A DNA stretch of 32,948 nucleotides. Origin: Aequoribacter sp049615385. Lineage in GTDB: Bacteria; Pseudomonadota; Gammaproteobacteria; Pseudomonadales; Halieaceae. The position numbers and the translations under genes were made by a program. Below are positions 8,230 through 16,321 of this stretch, piece by piece (positions within the stretch are counted from its first letter, which is position 1; every line of letters starts with the position of its first letter). Location of the stretch: the NCBI RefSeq assembly GCF_049615385.1, contig NZ_JBMZFL010000021.1; one strand, given 5' to 3'. A model generated the notes under the pieces. The model saw only the letters and a list, made by a program, of their open reading frames with translations, searched no databases and was not told the DNA's origin.

Positions 8230-9368
8230 TAACACCCTCAGGCACCGGTTTATACATTCACTTCCCGTGGTGCGAGCGCAAGTGCCCTTACTGCGACTTC
8301 AATTCGCACGTCAGCGGGCAGGCGCTCCCCGAAGCTGAAATGGTTACAGCGCTCATTAACGATTACACCTCTGACCTAGAAACTTACGGCGCAAGGCCCA
8401 TCGACAGCCTATTCATAGGTGGTGGCACACCGAGCTTAATTTCAGCGCAAAGTATGGCTAGGCTCTTAGATGGCATCGACCGTCTAACTCCTTTATCTGA
8501 CACTACCGAGATTACGATGGAGGCCAACCCCGGTAGCTCCGAGCAAGAAAAGTTTTCGGGCTATCGCGCTGCAGGCGTGAATCGTCTATCCATTGGCATA
8601 CAGTCTTTCAACAGCGAGCACCTCAAACGGCTAGGCCGTATTCACAGCCGAGACGAGGCCGACCATGCCATAAAGGCAGCCCAAGCTGCGGGCTTTCAGC
8701 GCATCAATATTGATTTAATGTATGGCCTGCCCGACCAAACCCTGAAACAGGCGCTGCAGGATGTAGAGCAAGGCCTAAGCTACAACACCGCCCATCTGTC
8801 GTGGTATCAACTTACAATAGAACCCAACACGGTATTCTATAAACAGCGACCGCCGCTACCCGACGATGATGCCATTGCCGACATCGCCGATGAAGGCGAG
8901 CATTTCATAACTCAATCTGGGCTGAAGCGCTATGAGGTCTCGGCCTTTGCCACCACAGGGCAAGAATGCCGACACAACATCAATTACTGGCGCTTTGGCG
9001 ACTATTTCGGGATTGGTGCTGGAGCGCATGGCAAGATCAGCTACAACAATCACGTCGTTAGAACAGCTAAGCAACGCATGCCGGACAGCTACTTACAAGC
9101 CAGCGATCGCGCCTCTCGCCTAGCCGTCGAGAGCTCTTTAGATGAAGAGCAATTAATCAGCGAATTTATGCTAAACGCCTTACGCTTGCGCGAGGGCGTA
9201 GAAATATCCTTATTCCAACGCTCAACTGGCTTAGCACCAGACTGTATGCACAACATCTGGCGAAGACTGCAGGCGCAAGGCCTAATGGTTGAGGGCAGCG
9301 AACACCTTCAAACCACCGAGCTGGGCTGGCGTTTTTTAAACACCGTCATCGAAAGTTTTATGGAATAA
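8226..9368 (+). CDS. hemW: HemW radical SAM heme chaperone
   Basis: A 380-residue radical SAM protein. The 4Fe-4S cysteines are in WCERKCPYCDF (C-x3-C-x2-C), followed by FIGGGTPSL and the HemW-type C-terminal domain. HemW binds heme and delivers it to respiratory proteins; older annotation calls it coproporphyrinogen oxidase HemN-like. It starts with a GTG that overlaps the rdgB stop (GTGA). The last 37 codons lie in a direct repeat whose second copy is found 1402 bases downstream, past a Fic gene. Confidence 0.93.
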   Translation: MITPSGTGLYIHFPWCERKCPYCDFNSHVSGQALPEAEMVTALINDYTSDLETYGARPIDSLFIGGGTPSLISAQSMARLLDGIDRLTPLSDTTEITMEANPGSSEQEKFSGYRAAGVNRLSIGIQSFNSEHLKRLGRIHSRDEADHAIKAAQAAGFQRINIDLMYGLPDQTLKQALQDVEQGLSYNTAHLSWYQLTIEPNTVFYKQRPPLPDDDAIADIADEGEHFITQSGLKRYEVSAFATTGQECRHNINYWRFGDYFGIGAGAHGKISYNNHVVRTAKQRMPDSYLQASDRASRLAVESSLDEEQLISEFMLNALRLREGVEISLFQRSTGLAPDCMHNIWRRLQAQGLMVEGSEHLQTTELGWRFLNTVIESFME

Positions 9369-9390
9369 GCTCGGCGTCAAGATCAGGGAC
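9258..9390. repeat. Direct repeat A, upstream copy (hemW 3' end)
   Basis: Bases 9258-9375 are identical to 10660-10777 (118 bp). Similarity then runs on to 9390/10792 with two mismatches (9376 and 9384). The repeat holds the end of hemW and, on the minus strand, a version of the last ten codons of the membrane protein gene that now ends at 10760. In this copy the minus strand reads VPDLDAELIP; in the downstream copy it reads VPHLEAELIP. The repeat brackets the Fic cassette. Confidence 0.97.
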
Positions 9391-9402
9391 CACGCCTGCG
9401 GC

Positions 9403-9479
9403 ATCGACACACCATCAATTTGTATCGACAAAAGACCAAAAAATCGACACATTGAATTGATATGTCGATCCGATCGACT
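9403..9479. promoter_or_regulatory. Cluster of TCGACA motifs, probable operator of the fic gene
   Basis: TCGACA occurs at 9404-9409, 9425-9430 and 9444-9449, its reverse complement TGTCGA at 9463-9468, and a variant TCGACT at 9474-9479. The copies at 9444 and 9463 form an imperfect palindrome (TCGACA-N13-TGTCGA). The last two motifs overlap a sigma-70-like promoter. The likely binder is the Fic protein itself, through its C-terminal winged-helix region; this is inference. Confidence 0.5.
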
Positions 9480-9485
9480 TAAACT
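9457..9485 (+). promoter_or_regulatory. Sigma-70-type promoter for the fic gene
   Basis: TTGATA (9457-9462) and TAAACT (9480-9485) are separated by 17 bases, which predicts transcription from about base 9492 and a leader of nearly 40 bases before the fic ATG. The region lies outside the hemW repeat, so the cassette carries its own promoter. The TCGACA-type motifs overlap it. Confidence 0.5.
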
Positions 9486-9529
9486 AGCCCCAAATTGCAC
9501 TTATGTTGATTTAATGCGGGAATTTAAAC

Positions 9530-10633
9530 ATGACATGGCAAACCGAGCAGCCTTACAACCAATTGCCCAAGTTACCACCTAACCTAAACGCAATTGAAAC
9601 GAAAGCTGTACTAAAAGCCTGCATATCCGCTCGGGCTGCAGTCGCAGAATTAAAAAAGGCAGGCGAACTCATCCCGAACCAAAGCATGCTTATCAACTTA
9701 CTTCCTTTGCTGGAAGCAAAAGACAGTTCTGAAATAGAAAATATTGTAACCACCACCGATAAGCTTTTTCAGTATGCTCTTGAAAATAAAGGTGCGGATC
9801 CTGCAACAAAAGAAGCGTTGCGCTATCGAACGGCCCTGTATCAAGGCTACTTACAACTCGAGCACAGACCGCTTTGTACAGCCACTGCGATCGAGGTATG
9901 CGGTACGTTAAAACACGCTGAAATCGATATTCGCAAGATGCCAGGAACCTTTATCGGTAATCAGACGACTGGGGAAGTTATCTATACCCCCCCGGCTGGC
10001 GAAAACACCCTTCGTGATTTGTTAGCGAATTGGGAGCAATTTCTTCACGATGATGATGATCTAGACCCGTTAATAAAGATGTCGATTAGCCATTACCAAT
10101 TTGAAGCTATACACCCATTCTATGACGGCAATGGACGAACGGGTCGTATTCTAAACGTTCTATACCTGATTGAATGTGGTCTTCTGACGCTCCCGATTTT
10201 GTACTTAAGCCGATTCATCGTTCAAAACAAACAAGACTATTATCGCTTGCTTAACCAAGTCACAAGAAATCAGTCTTGGGAAGACTGGCTGCTGTTTATG
10301 CTTAGAGGTGTGAAGGAAACTGCGATCTGGACCTGTGACAAAATCACAGCAATTAGAGCACTAATGGAAAAGACAACCGAATACATAAAAGTACAGCTAC
10401 CTAAAATATACAGCCATGAGCTTGTTCAGCTTATTTTTGAACAGCCCTATTGCCGCATCAGCAATCTAGTAGAACGTGATATTGCAAAACGCCAAACTGC
10501 TTCGATCTATCTAAAGCAGTTAGCAGAAATAGGTGTTCTACAAGAAATCAATTCAGGAAAAGAAAAATTATTTGTACAACCGCGCTTGATAACGTTAATG
10601 ACGAGAGACAGTAATGCCATTGACACGTTCTGA
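9530..10633 (+). CDS. Fic family protein (class II AMP transferase) with C-terminal winged helix
   Basis: A 367-residue Fic protein; the family usually transfers AMP from ATP to target hydroxyls. The complete active-site motif HPFYDGNGRTGR is at residues 195-206, and the flap GNQTTGEVIYTPP at about 143-155. An inhibitory-helix motif S-x3-E-N (SSEIEN, residues 66-71) lies before the core, as in self-inhibited class II Fic proteins. The tail (about 290-350) resembles a winged helix, suggesting DNA binding. The gene looks AT-richer than its neighbours. It is alone between two copies of the hemW 3' end, which marks it as an acquired cassette. Target unknown; no separate antitoxin gene is seen, in keeping with a built-in inhibitory helix. 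Confidence 0.9.
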   Translation: MTWQTEQPYNQLPKLPPNLNAIETKAVLKACISARAAVAELKKAGELIPNQSMLINLLPLLEAKDSSEIENIVTTTDKLFQYALENKGADPATKEALRYRTALYQGYLQLEHRPLCTATAIEVCGTLKHAEIDIRKMPGTFIGNQTTGEVIYTPPAGENTLRDLLANWEQFLHDDDDLDPLIKMSISHYQFEAIHPFYDGNGRTGRILNVLYLIECGLLTLPILYLSRFIVQNKQDYYRLLNQVTRNQSWEDWLLFMLRGVKETAIWTCDKITAIRALMEKTTEYIKVQLPKIYSHELVQLIFEQPYCRISNLVERDIAKRQTASIYLKQLAEIGVLQEINSGKEKLFVQPRLITLMTRDSNAIDTF

Positions 10634-10659
10634 GGTGGGCAATACGGTTCTCTCATCTA

Positions 10660-10770
10660 TGGCGAAGACTGCAGGCGCAAGGCCTAATGGTTGAGGGCAG
10701 CGAACACCTTCAAACCACCGAGCTGGGCTGGCGTTTTTTAAACACCGTCATCGAAAGTTTTATGGAATAA
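10660..10770 (+). pseudogene. hemW C-terminal remnant
   Basis: This stretch still reads the last HemW residues in frame to the TAA (ending LNTVIESFME) but has no start or body. It arose with the insertion of the fic cassette. No base changes separate it from the hemW end at 9258-9368, so the duplication is recent or is kept uniform by recombination. Confidence 0.9.
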
Positions 10771-10792
10771 GCTCGGCTTCAAGATGAGGGAC
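10660..10792. repeat. Direct repeat A, downstream copy
   Basis: Second copy of the 118-bp perfect (133-bp near-perfect) repeat described at 9258-9390. Here it contributes the real 3' end of the leftward membrane protein gene and a non-functional copy of the hemW tail. The 26 bases between the fic stop and this repeat show no other structure. Confidence 0.97.
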
Positions 10793-11386
10793 GTCGTCTT
10801 CAGAACTCCCACTGATGGCATTTTCGTACATCGTGACAAAGATCATCATGACAAATGGAATCAGAAACAAACCCAGCAAACCAATAACCGGTAAAGCGCT
10901 CAGCACCGAGTTCACGATATTAATAACGAGCAAAACGCCAAAGATCTTCCAAAACCCCTGCTCGTGAACCAGTTTTCTTGAAGTCTGGAGTGTCTCGAAG
11001 ATATCCAGTTTCTTATCCACCAGCAGATATATAGCGTAATACCAAACAACACTTAAGTAGATGCCGGGAATAATCAGCAGCATGAAGCCAATCATGAGTC
11101 CTACGGTAAGCACAGTGACCAAGAACAAAGACTTCCACCACATGCCCTCGGCGAAACCCGCAGAAACCGATGAGCCAAAACCTGGCTCTTGCCCTCGGGC
11201 GCTGGCTAACAAAAAATGAATCAAGCCAGCGATTAACGCGGGAATGATTAAAATGCCAATCACAGTGATCGCAGCGACCACGATAGCCAAACCAAACAGG
11301 CAGAAATTACCCAATAAAGACCAATATTTTGGCTTTGTCCGCTCGATACCCCGACTAAAAAAAGCGTCAAAACTCATGTCTTGCAT
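10760..11386 (-). CDS. Polytopic membrane protein of unknown function
   Basis: A 208-residue hydrophobic protein, with about five membrane-spanning segments. A Gly/Ile/Pro-rich first helix (AIVVAAITVIGILIIPALIAG) and a LLIIPGIYLSVVWYYA helix resemble the DUF975/YciC-like group of membrane proteins, but I do not assign a family firmly. The start is the ATG at 11384-11386, behind AAGAGG with 8-base spacing; GTG codons three and two positions upstream overlap that site. The last residues (EAELIP) and the stop lie in repeat A, so the fic insertion left this gene intact. Confidence 0.8.
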   Translation of the reverse strand: MQDMSFDAFFSRGIERTKPKYWSLLGNFCLFGLAIVVAAITVIGILIIPALIAGLIHFLLASARGQEPGFGSSVSAGFAEGMWWKSLFLVTVLTVGLMIGFMLLIIPGIYLSVVWYYAIYLLVDKKLDIFETLQTSRKLVHEQGFWKIFGVLLVINIVNSVLSALPVIGLLGLFLIPFVMMIFVTMYENAISGSSEDDVPHLEAELIP

Positions 11387-11481
11387 GGTCACCACCTCTT
11401 GGTTTGTTGTGTAACTGAGACGGTATCAGTTTTCAGGGTGAAGTCAATTTGCAGCCTAGAACTCGACTAGTGACCTGCGCG

Positions 11482-11511
11482 ATAGGCTCAACAGCCGCCG
11501 CTAAAGCCTAT
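11482..11511. terminator. Inverted repeat downstream of trmB
   Basis: ATAGGCT (11482-11488) and AGCCTAT (11505-11511) form a 7-bp stem with a 16-base loop just past the trmB stop. No T-run follows on the minus strand, so it may be a 3'-end stabilising hairpin rather than an intrinsic terminator. Confidence 0.35.
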
Positions 11512-11517
11512 AGTCGC

Positions 11518-12207
11518 TCATCCCCGCTTGAACAACAAATCCCAAACACCATGCCCCAAACGCTCGCCGCGCTTCTCGAATTTGGTCAAAGGGCGTGACT
11601 CGGGGCGGGGCGCGTAGGGCTCGGCCTCAGGCATCGTGTTTTTGAAATCAGGATGAGGGGTTAATACTTCAAGCATGTGCTCGGCGTAGTTTTCCCAGTC
11701 GGTGGCCAAATGCAACATAGCGCCGGGCTTCATGTGACGCGCGAGCAAGCTCAAAAATTCAGGCTGAATCAGGCGGCGCTTGTGGTGCTTTTTTTTGTGC
11801 CAAGGATCAGGGAAAAATACCTGCACCCGGTCTAGGCTTGTGGCGGGAATACATTGCTCTAACACTTCCACCGCATCGTGACAGTAGACCCGAATATTGG
11901 TGGCTTTTGCCTCCATGGCATCGTGCAACAACTTACCGACTCCGGGTCGGTGAACTTCTACGCCAACATATCGGTGATCGGGTTCGGCCAGAGCTTGAGC
12001 GAGTAGCGATTGTCCCATACCAAAGCCAATTTCAAATACGACAGGGCCACGCTGCTCGAATACAGCGTCGTAATCTAAGGTTCCGGTTTCAGCTAAAAGA
12101 CCAAAACGCGGCCAGCCCAAATCAAGACCTTCGCGCTGAGCTTCGGTCATGCGCCCTGCGCGTATCACATAACTTTTAATACGACGTGAAAAGCTGCTTT
12201 CACTCAT
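11518..12207 (-). CDS. trmB: tRNA (guanine-N7)-methyltransferase
   Basis: A 229-residue SAM-dependent enzyme that makes m7G46 in the tRNA variable loop. The SAM motif is FEIGFGMGQSLL and the family signature is FFPDPWHKKKHHKRRLIQPEF; the C-terminal segment ends SRPLTKFEKRGERLGHGVWDL. Its start overlaps the end of the DUF423 gene by 8 bases, so it is the last gene of the rpoH-DUF423-trmB run. In Pseudomonas thiS-thiG lies near trmB; they are not here. Confidence 0.95.
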   Translation of the reverse strand: MSESSFSRRIKSYVIRAGRMTEAQREGLDLGWPRFGLLAETGTLDYDAVFEQRGPVVFEIGFGMGQSLLAQALAEPDHRYVGVEVHRPGVGKLLHDAMEAKATNIRVYCHDAVEVLEQCIPATSLDRVQVFFPDPWHKKKHHKRRLIQPEFLSLLARHMKPGAMLHLATDWENYAEHMLEVLTPHPDFKNTMPEAEPYAPRPESRPLTKFEKRGERLGHGVWDLLFKRG

Positions 12208-12595
12208 GCTTTATCAATTCCTTAGAAGCTGGTATCAAGCACAACCAAGCCAAAATAAAGGCTAAACCGCCAAAAGGCGTAATGATACCCAGAAAACGCC
12301 AATTCATCAGCGTTAAGGTGTATAAGCTTCCAGAAAATAACACACAGCCCACAGTAAACAGCAAAGCGGAACGGGCCAGCCAAATGCTTGCGGGTGCCCG
12401 CCATTGCGCAATGGCAATGAGCAATAAGGCTAATGCGTGCCAAAAATGGTATTTGACGGCTGTTTGATACACCGCAACGTCACTCGGCGGCATAAACCGA
12501 TCAATAGCGTGACCACCAAAGGCGCCAGCGATGACCGCCAAGGCACCGAGCGCCGCTGCAGTTTGCATTGTGCGCTCGGGTTTAGAGAACCACAT
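12200..12595 (-). CDS. DUF423 (YgdD-type) membrane protein
   Basis: A 131-residue inner-membrane protein with four predicted helices. It has the DUF423 features ALGALAVIAGAFGGHAI near the start, YHFWHALALLLIA in the middle and the closing ITPFGGLAFILAWLCL. The function is not known. It begins only 5 bases after the rpoH stop and overlaps trmB, so it is co-transcribed with rpoH. Confidence 0.88.
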   Translation of the reverse strand: MWFSKPERTMQTAAALGALAVIAGAFGGHAIDRFMPPSDVAVYQTAVKYHFWHALALLLIAIAQWRAPASIWLARSALLFTVGCVLFSGSLYTLTLMNWRFLGIITPFGGLAFILAWLCLIPASKELIKHE

Positions 12596-12600
12596 CAGAA

Positions 12601-13461
12601 TTACGCGACCAGCTCACCCATGAACTTGCGCACTTTTTGCATGGCATTTTGCTCAAGCTGACGAATACGTTCTGCTGATACGCCGTACTGTGCTGCCAAA
12701 TCGTGTAGTGTCGCTTTGTCGTCGTTCAACCAGCGCTGCGCTAAGATATCGCGACTGCGCTCGTCTAACTGCTCTAAAGCGTAGTGCAAACGTGACTCGC
12801 TATCTTCTTGCCAGTTGGTCGACTCCACTTGCTGAGCAGGGTCAGCGCGATGATCTTCCAGGTAATACTGAGGCGCGTAAACGTCATCGTCGTCGCTATC
12901 GCTTGGGGCATCAAACGCCACGTCGCGCGAACTCATGCGGGCTTCCATGGTCGCTACTTCGCGCACATCAACCCCTAAATCGTCCGCCACCGCTTGTGCT
13001 TCCTCGGCTGACAACCACGCTAAGGCTTTTTTAGATGACCGCAAATTAAAGAACAATTTGCGCTGTGCTTTGGTGGTGGCCACTTTTACGATACGCCAGT
13101 TACGTAAAATGAATTCGTGCATTTCGGCTTTGATCCAGTGCACCGCAAAAGACACCAGACGAACACCTTTTTCGGGATTAAAGCGTTTTACCGCTTTCAT
13201 CAAACCCACGTTACCTTCTTGGATAAGATCGGCTTCAGCCAGACCGTAACCTGAGTAGCTACGTGCAATGTGAACCACAAAGCGCAGGTGCGACATAACC
13301 AATTGGCGTGCCGCTTCTAAATTGTCGTTGTAGTAGAGATCCTCGGCCAATTCCCGCTCACGCTCAACCGACAGTACTGGGATACTGCTCACGGTCTGAA
13401 TGTAGGCGGCCAAATTGGCGCCAGGCACCATTTGATCAACAGGCTGTAGTTGGGTAGACAT
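12601..13461 (-). CDS. rpoH: RNA polymerase heat-shock sigma factor RpoH (sigma-32)
   Basis: A 286-residue sigma factor directing RNA polymerase to heat-shock promoters. Region 2 holds RFVVHIARSYSGYGL and DLIQEGNVGLMKAVKRFNPEKG. The RpoH box is QRKLFFNLR, which separates it from RpoD and RpoS. Region 4.2 is the helix-turn-helix VSAERIRQLEQNAMQKVRKFM. GAGGAGAGA precedes the ATG. A perfect CIRCE element 28 bases upstream suggests HrcA repression on top of the usual controls. It follows ftsX on the same strand with a 103-base gap, the classical ftsYEX-rpoH arrangement. Confidence 0.96.
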   Translation of the reverse strand: MSTQLQPVDQMVPGANLAAYIQTVSSIPVLSVERERELAEDLYYNDNLEAARQLVMSHLRFVVHIARSYSGYGLAEADLIQEGNVGLMKAVKRFNPEKGVRLVSFAVHWIKAEMHEFILRNWRIVKVATTKAQRKLFFNLRSSKKALAWLSAEEAQAVADDLGVDVREVATMEARMSSRDVAFDAPSDSDDDDVYAPQYYLEDHRADPAQQVESTNWQEDSESRLHYALEQLDERSRDILAQRWLNDDKATLHDLAAQYGVSAERIRQLEQNAMQKVRKFMGELVA

Positions 13462-13488
13462 TATCTCTCCTCGTTGTGCCCTGTAAGT

Positions 13489-13515
13489 TTAGCACTCTCA
13501 CCCTTAGAGTGCTAA
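13489..13515 (-). promoter_or_regulatory. CIRCE element (HrcA operator) upstream of rpoH
   Basis: TTAGCACTC (13489-13497), nine bases, then GAGTGCTAA (13507-13515): both arms match the CIRCE consensus at every position. CIRCE is the binding site of the heat-shock repressor HrcA and is normally found before groESL or hrcA-grpE-dnaK. Here it lies in the 103-base ftsX-rpoH gap, 28 bases before the rpoH start. No clean sigma-70 promoter could be fixed beside it. hrcA itself is not in the window. Confidence 0.88.
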
Positions 13516-13564
13516 TTTGGCAAAAGTTCCCTTGTTACGCAAGTAAAATACGATTAGATGAGCG

Positions 13565-14539
13565 TTATCGAGGTTCGATAAGCTTCAGTTGACGCCGTGC
13601 AGACACCCAGGCCCCGACCATTCCCAGCACAATAGCTGTGACCAGCAGAGCAAACGCCAGGCTTAGGGGGAAACGCAAAGTAAAGTAAGGCGCTTGATAG
13701 GAATTTGCTAAAGCTTCTATCGGACCGCCCAACCAGTACTTCACGCTGTAGGCAATTAACAGCGCAACCAGCCCTCCGGCGGCACCGTAAGCAAAGCCAG
13801 TATACAAGAAAGGCCGCATCACATAGGCATTATTGGCCCCGACAAGCTTGGTCACCAGTATCTCTTGTCGCCGACTTTCCACTGCAAGCCGAACGGTATT
13901 ACCAATGATCAGTAGGCAGGCCAGTAAAGCAATAGCCACAAATGCCCACATTAAACGCTCACCAAATAAGGCAATGGACTGGAGCCGGCTCAGCCACTCC
14001 ATATCCAGCAATACGTCAGCGACCAGAGGATTACTTGCGAGCTGCTCGGTAAAGGCTTGAAGCGCAGCAGTTTGCGTTGAGCTTAAGGTTAACGAAATTG
14101 AGTGCGGCAAGGGGTTACCCAGCGAGGCTAGGACCTCGGGACTTAAGCCCAACCACTGACTCAATTCTTCCAGCGCTTGTTCTTTTGACACAACCGAGAC
14201 TGACTCAACCAAAGCGAGAGACGCCAGCTCTTGAGATAGCGCACTCGCTTGTTCCAACGAGACGGAGTCGTGCGTCATTACCGTGATGGAGTCACCTCGA
14301 TCAACTTCAGCGAGTGCTGCATCTAGGGTCAAAACCCCCATACTTAAGGCCGCAGGCAAGCTCAGTACCACGCCCATTACTAGGGCAGTTAACAAAGTCG
14401 ACACCCAGTGGCGCCCCAAGCGCTCAAGGGTATCATGTCGAGCGAGACGGTGATGCCCGCGCCAGGTCGCAAAGCGTCGAGCAAAGGGCACTTTTGTTAC
14501 AGACTGAACTGCCGTGCGGCCCGACTTACTCACGACCAC
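13565..14539 (-). CDS. ftsX: Cell-division ABC transporter permease FtsX
   Basis: A 324-residue membrane protein that with FtsE forms a type VII ABC complex controlling septal murein hydrolases. A basic cytoplasmic N-terminus leads to a first helix (about 50-72), a periplasmic domain with the FtsX segment DITVMTHD-like region and SKEQALEELSQWLGL, then three C-terminal helices of the MacB/FtsX fold. It overlaps ftsE by 14 bases. The order ftsY-ftsE-ftsX-rpoH is the conserved proteobacterial one. Confidence 0.94.
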   Translation of the reverse strand: MVVSKSGRTAVQSVTKVPFARRFATWRGHHRLARHDTLERLGRHWVSTLLTALVMGVVLSLPAALSMGVLTLDAALAEVDRGDSITVMTHDSVSLEQASALSQELASLALVESVSVVSKEQALEELSQWLGLSPEVLASLGNPLPHSISLTLSSTQTAALQAFTEQLASNPLVADVLLDMEWLSRLQSIALFGERLMWAFVAIALLACLLIIGNTVRLAVESRRQEILVTKLVGANNAYVMRPFLYTGFAYGAAGGLVALLIAYSVKYWLGGPIEALANSYQAPYFTLRFPLSLAFALLVTAIVLGMVGAWVSARRQLKLIEPR

Positions 14540-15194
14540 CCCCAGTCACCAGCGCGCCATCTTTCAGGGTCAGAATACGGTGCTGCATCCGCGAAATTAA
14601 AGCCAAGTCGTGAGTGGCAATTAATACCGTGACGCCTGCTCGGCTGAAAGCCCTAAACAGCGCCATAATTTCGGCCGACAGGGCAGGGTCCAGGTTTCCC
14701 GTGGGCTCATCGGCCAAGAGTATTTTGGGTCTAGACGCCACCGCGCGCGCAATTCCAACCCGTTGCTGCTCGCCGCCAGACAGGGCTTCGGGGTTGGATT
14801 TTTCTTTATCGAGCAAGCCCACTTTATCTAATGCGGCCCGAACCCGACGACCGATATCACGATGCTCGAACCCACTTATCAGCAAAGGCAGGGCGACGTT
14901 GTCGAAGACACTGCGGTCATACAGCAGTTGGTGATCCTGGAAAACGACCCCAATATCTTGCCGGTGCTTGGCAATGCCACCACCTTTGATGGACTGCAAA
15001 TCCTTACCATTGACGATGACCCGACCACGCGTTTGACGCTCCATAATCATGATCAATTTAAGCAGAGTGGACTTACCGGCGCCCGAATGCCCCGTCAAAA
15101 ACACAAGTTCTTCGGGCTCAACAAAAAGACTTAACTCACGTAACGCATCGCGCCCACTGTCGTAACGCTTGCTGACGCGGTCAAACTCGATCAC
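14526..15194 (-). CDS. ftsE: Cell-division ATP-binding protein FtsE
   Basis: A 222-residue ABC ATPase. Walker A is TGHSGAGKST, the signature is LSGGEQQRVGIARA, Walker B is ILLADEPTGNLD and the switch histidine is in IATHDLAL. The N-terminus MIEFDRVSKRY is typical. It starts at GTG, which overlaps the ftsY stop by 4 bases (GTGA), and so is translationally coupled to it. Confidence 0.96.
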   Translation of the reverse strand: MIEFDRVSKRYDSGRDALRELSLFVEPEELVFLTGHSGAGKSTLLKLIMIMERQTRGRVIVNGKDLQSIKGGGIAKHRQDIGVVFQDHQLLYDRSVFDNVALPLLISGFEHRDIGRRVRAALDKVGLLDKEKSNPEALSGGEQQRVGIARAVASRPKILLADEPTGNLDPALSAEIMALFRAFSRAGVTVLIATHDLALISRMQHRILTLKDGALVTGGGRE

Positions 15195-16321
15195 ACATTA
15201 GCCTCGTCGAATAGGGCGTTCACAAACGGCTCCGCTTCGAAAGGACGCAAATCTTCTAAAGATTCACCCACACCAATGTAACGAATCGGGATACCCAATT
15301 TATGAGCGATGGCAAAAATCACACCGCCCTTGGCCGTGCCATCAAGTTTGGTCAGCGTAATACCCGACACATCGACCGCCGCCTTGAAGTGCTGGGCTTG
15401 CGCAATAGCGTTTTGACCCATGGTCGCGTCTAAGACCAGCATCACTTCGTGCGGTGCCTCTGGGTTTAACTTTTTCATGACCCGGACAACCTTTTTTAAC
15501 TCTTCCATCAGGTTGTCTTTGTTGTGCAAACGGCCCGCTGTATCGGCGATCAAGACATCAACTCCGCGCGCTTGTGCCGCTTGCAGGGCATCAAAAATCA
15601 CCGAGGCACTGTCGGCTCCAGTGTGCTGTGCCACTACGGGAATGTTGTTGCGCTCGCCCCACACCTGCAACTGCTCTACTGCGGCCGCTCTAAAGGTATC
15701 GCCTGCCGCTAGCATGACCGACTTTCCCTCTGCCTTATAGCGCTGTGCAAGCTTGCCAATGGTCGTGGTTTTGCCGGCCCCATTCACACCTACCATCAAA
15801 ATGACTGTAGGGGCAGTGGCAGCTAACGGCAGAGCTTTTTCGTAGGGACCCACCATGGTAGTAAGCGCTTGCTTTAAGGCTCTTAGCAAGGCGTCACCAT
15901 CGGCGAGCTCTTTGCGCGATACCTGGGCTGTGAGCTGTGCGACGATATGAGTCGTTGCCTCGATACCCACGTCTGCCATCAGCAAGGTACTTTCAAGGTC
16001 CTCTAAAAGATCCGCATCGATAACTTTTCGACCCAGAAATAAATTGCCCAAACCGGACGAAAACTGACCGCGAGTTCGACTTAAACCCTGTTTTAAACGC
16101 GCGTACCATCCGCTTTTCTCCGCTTGTGGTGGTGGTGCGGCTTCGGCTGTCACCTCGGCAAGGGGTTCAACGCTCCTATCAGGAGCGATAGTATCCGACT
16201 GCTCTACCTGCGGTGGTTGTGTTGCGGTAGATTCCGCCGCTTGACCCGCGTCCGCCTCGAGGGCCTCGTTGTGTATTTCGGGTGCAGTAGCTGCGGGCTT
16301 CTTACGCCTGAATAACTTCAT
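15191..16321 (-). CDS. ftsY: Signal recognition particle receptor FtsY
   Basis: A 376-residue SRP-type GTPase that docks ribosome-SRP complexes at the membrane. An acidic, Ala/Glu/Pro-rich A domain covers about residues 10-70 after a basic start (MKLFRRKKPA). The NG domain holds G1 GVNGAGKTTTIGKLA, DTFRAAAVEQLQ, G3 DTAGRL and G4 TKLDGTAKGG. It is the first gene of the ftsYEX run and is divergent from rsmD across a 43-base gap. Confidence 0.96.
   Translation of the reverse strand: MKLFRRKKPAATAPEIHNEALEADAGQAAESTATQPPQVEQSDTIAPDRSVEPLAEVTAEAAPPPQAEKSGWYARLKQGLSRTRGQFSSGLGNLFLGRKVIDADLLEDLESTLLMADVGIEATTHIVAQLTAQVSRKELADGDALLRALKQALTTMVGPYEKALPLAATAPTVILMVGVNGAGKTTTIGKLAQRYKAEGKSVMLAAGDTFRAAAVEQLQVWGERNNIPVVAQHTGADSASVIFDALQAAQARGVDVLIADTAGRLHNKDNLMEELKKVVRVMKKLNPEAPHEVMLVLDATMGQNAIAQAQHFKAAVDVSGITLTKLDGTAKGGVIFAIAHKLGIPIRYIGVGESLEDLRPFEAEPFVNALFDEANV

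Noticed and set aside
9403..9479. TCGACA repeats considered as replication iterons
   Set aside because: Too few copies, uneven spacing and no replication initiator gene; their overlap with the fic promoter fits an operator better.
9258..10792. Fic cassette considered as an insertion sequence or composite transposon
   Set aside because: No transposase gene and no terminal inverted repeats; the flanking repeats are host gene sequence and much longer than normal target-site duplications.
12186..12467. 93-residue open frame on the plus strand across trmB and DUF423
   Set aside because: It lies antisense to two well-recognised genes and shows no family features.
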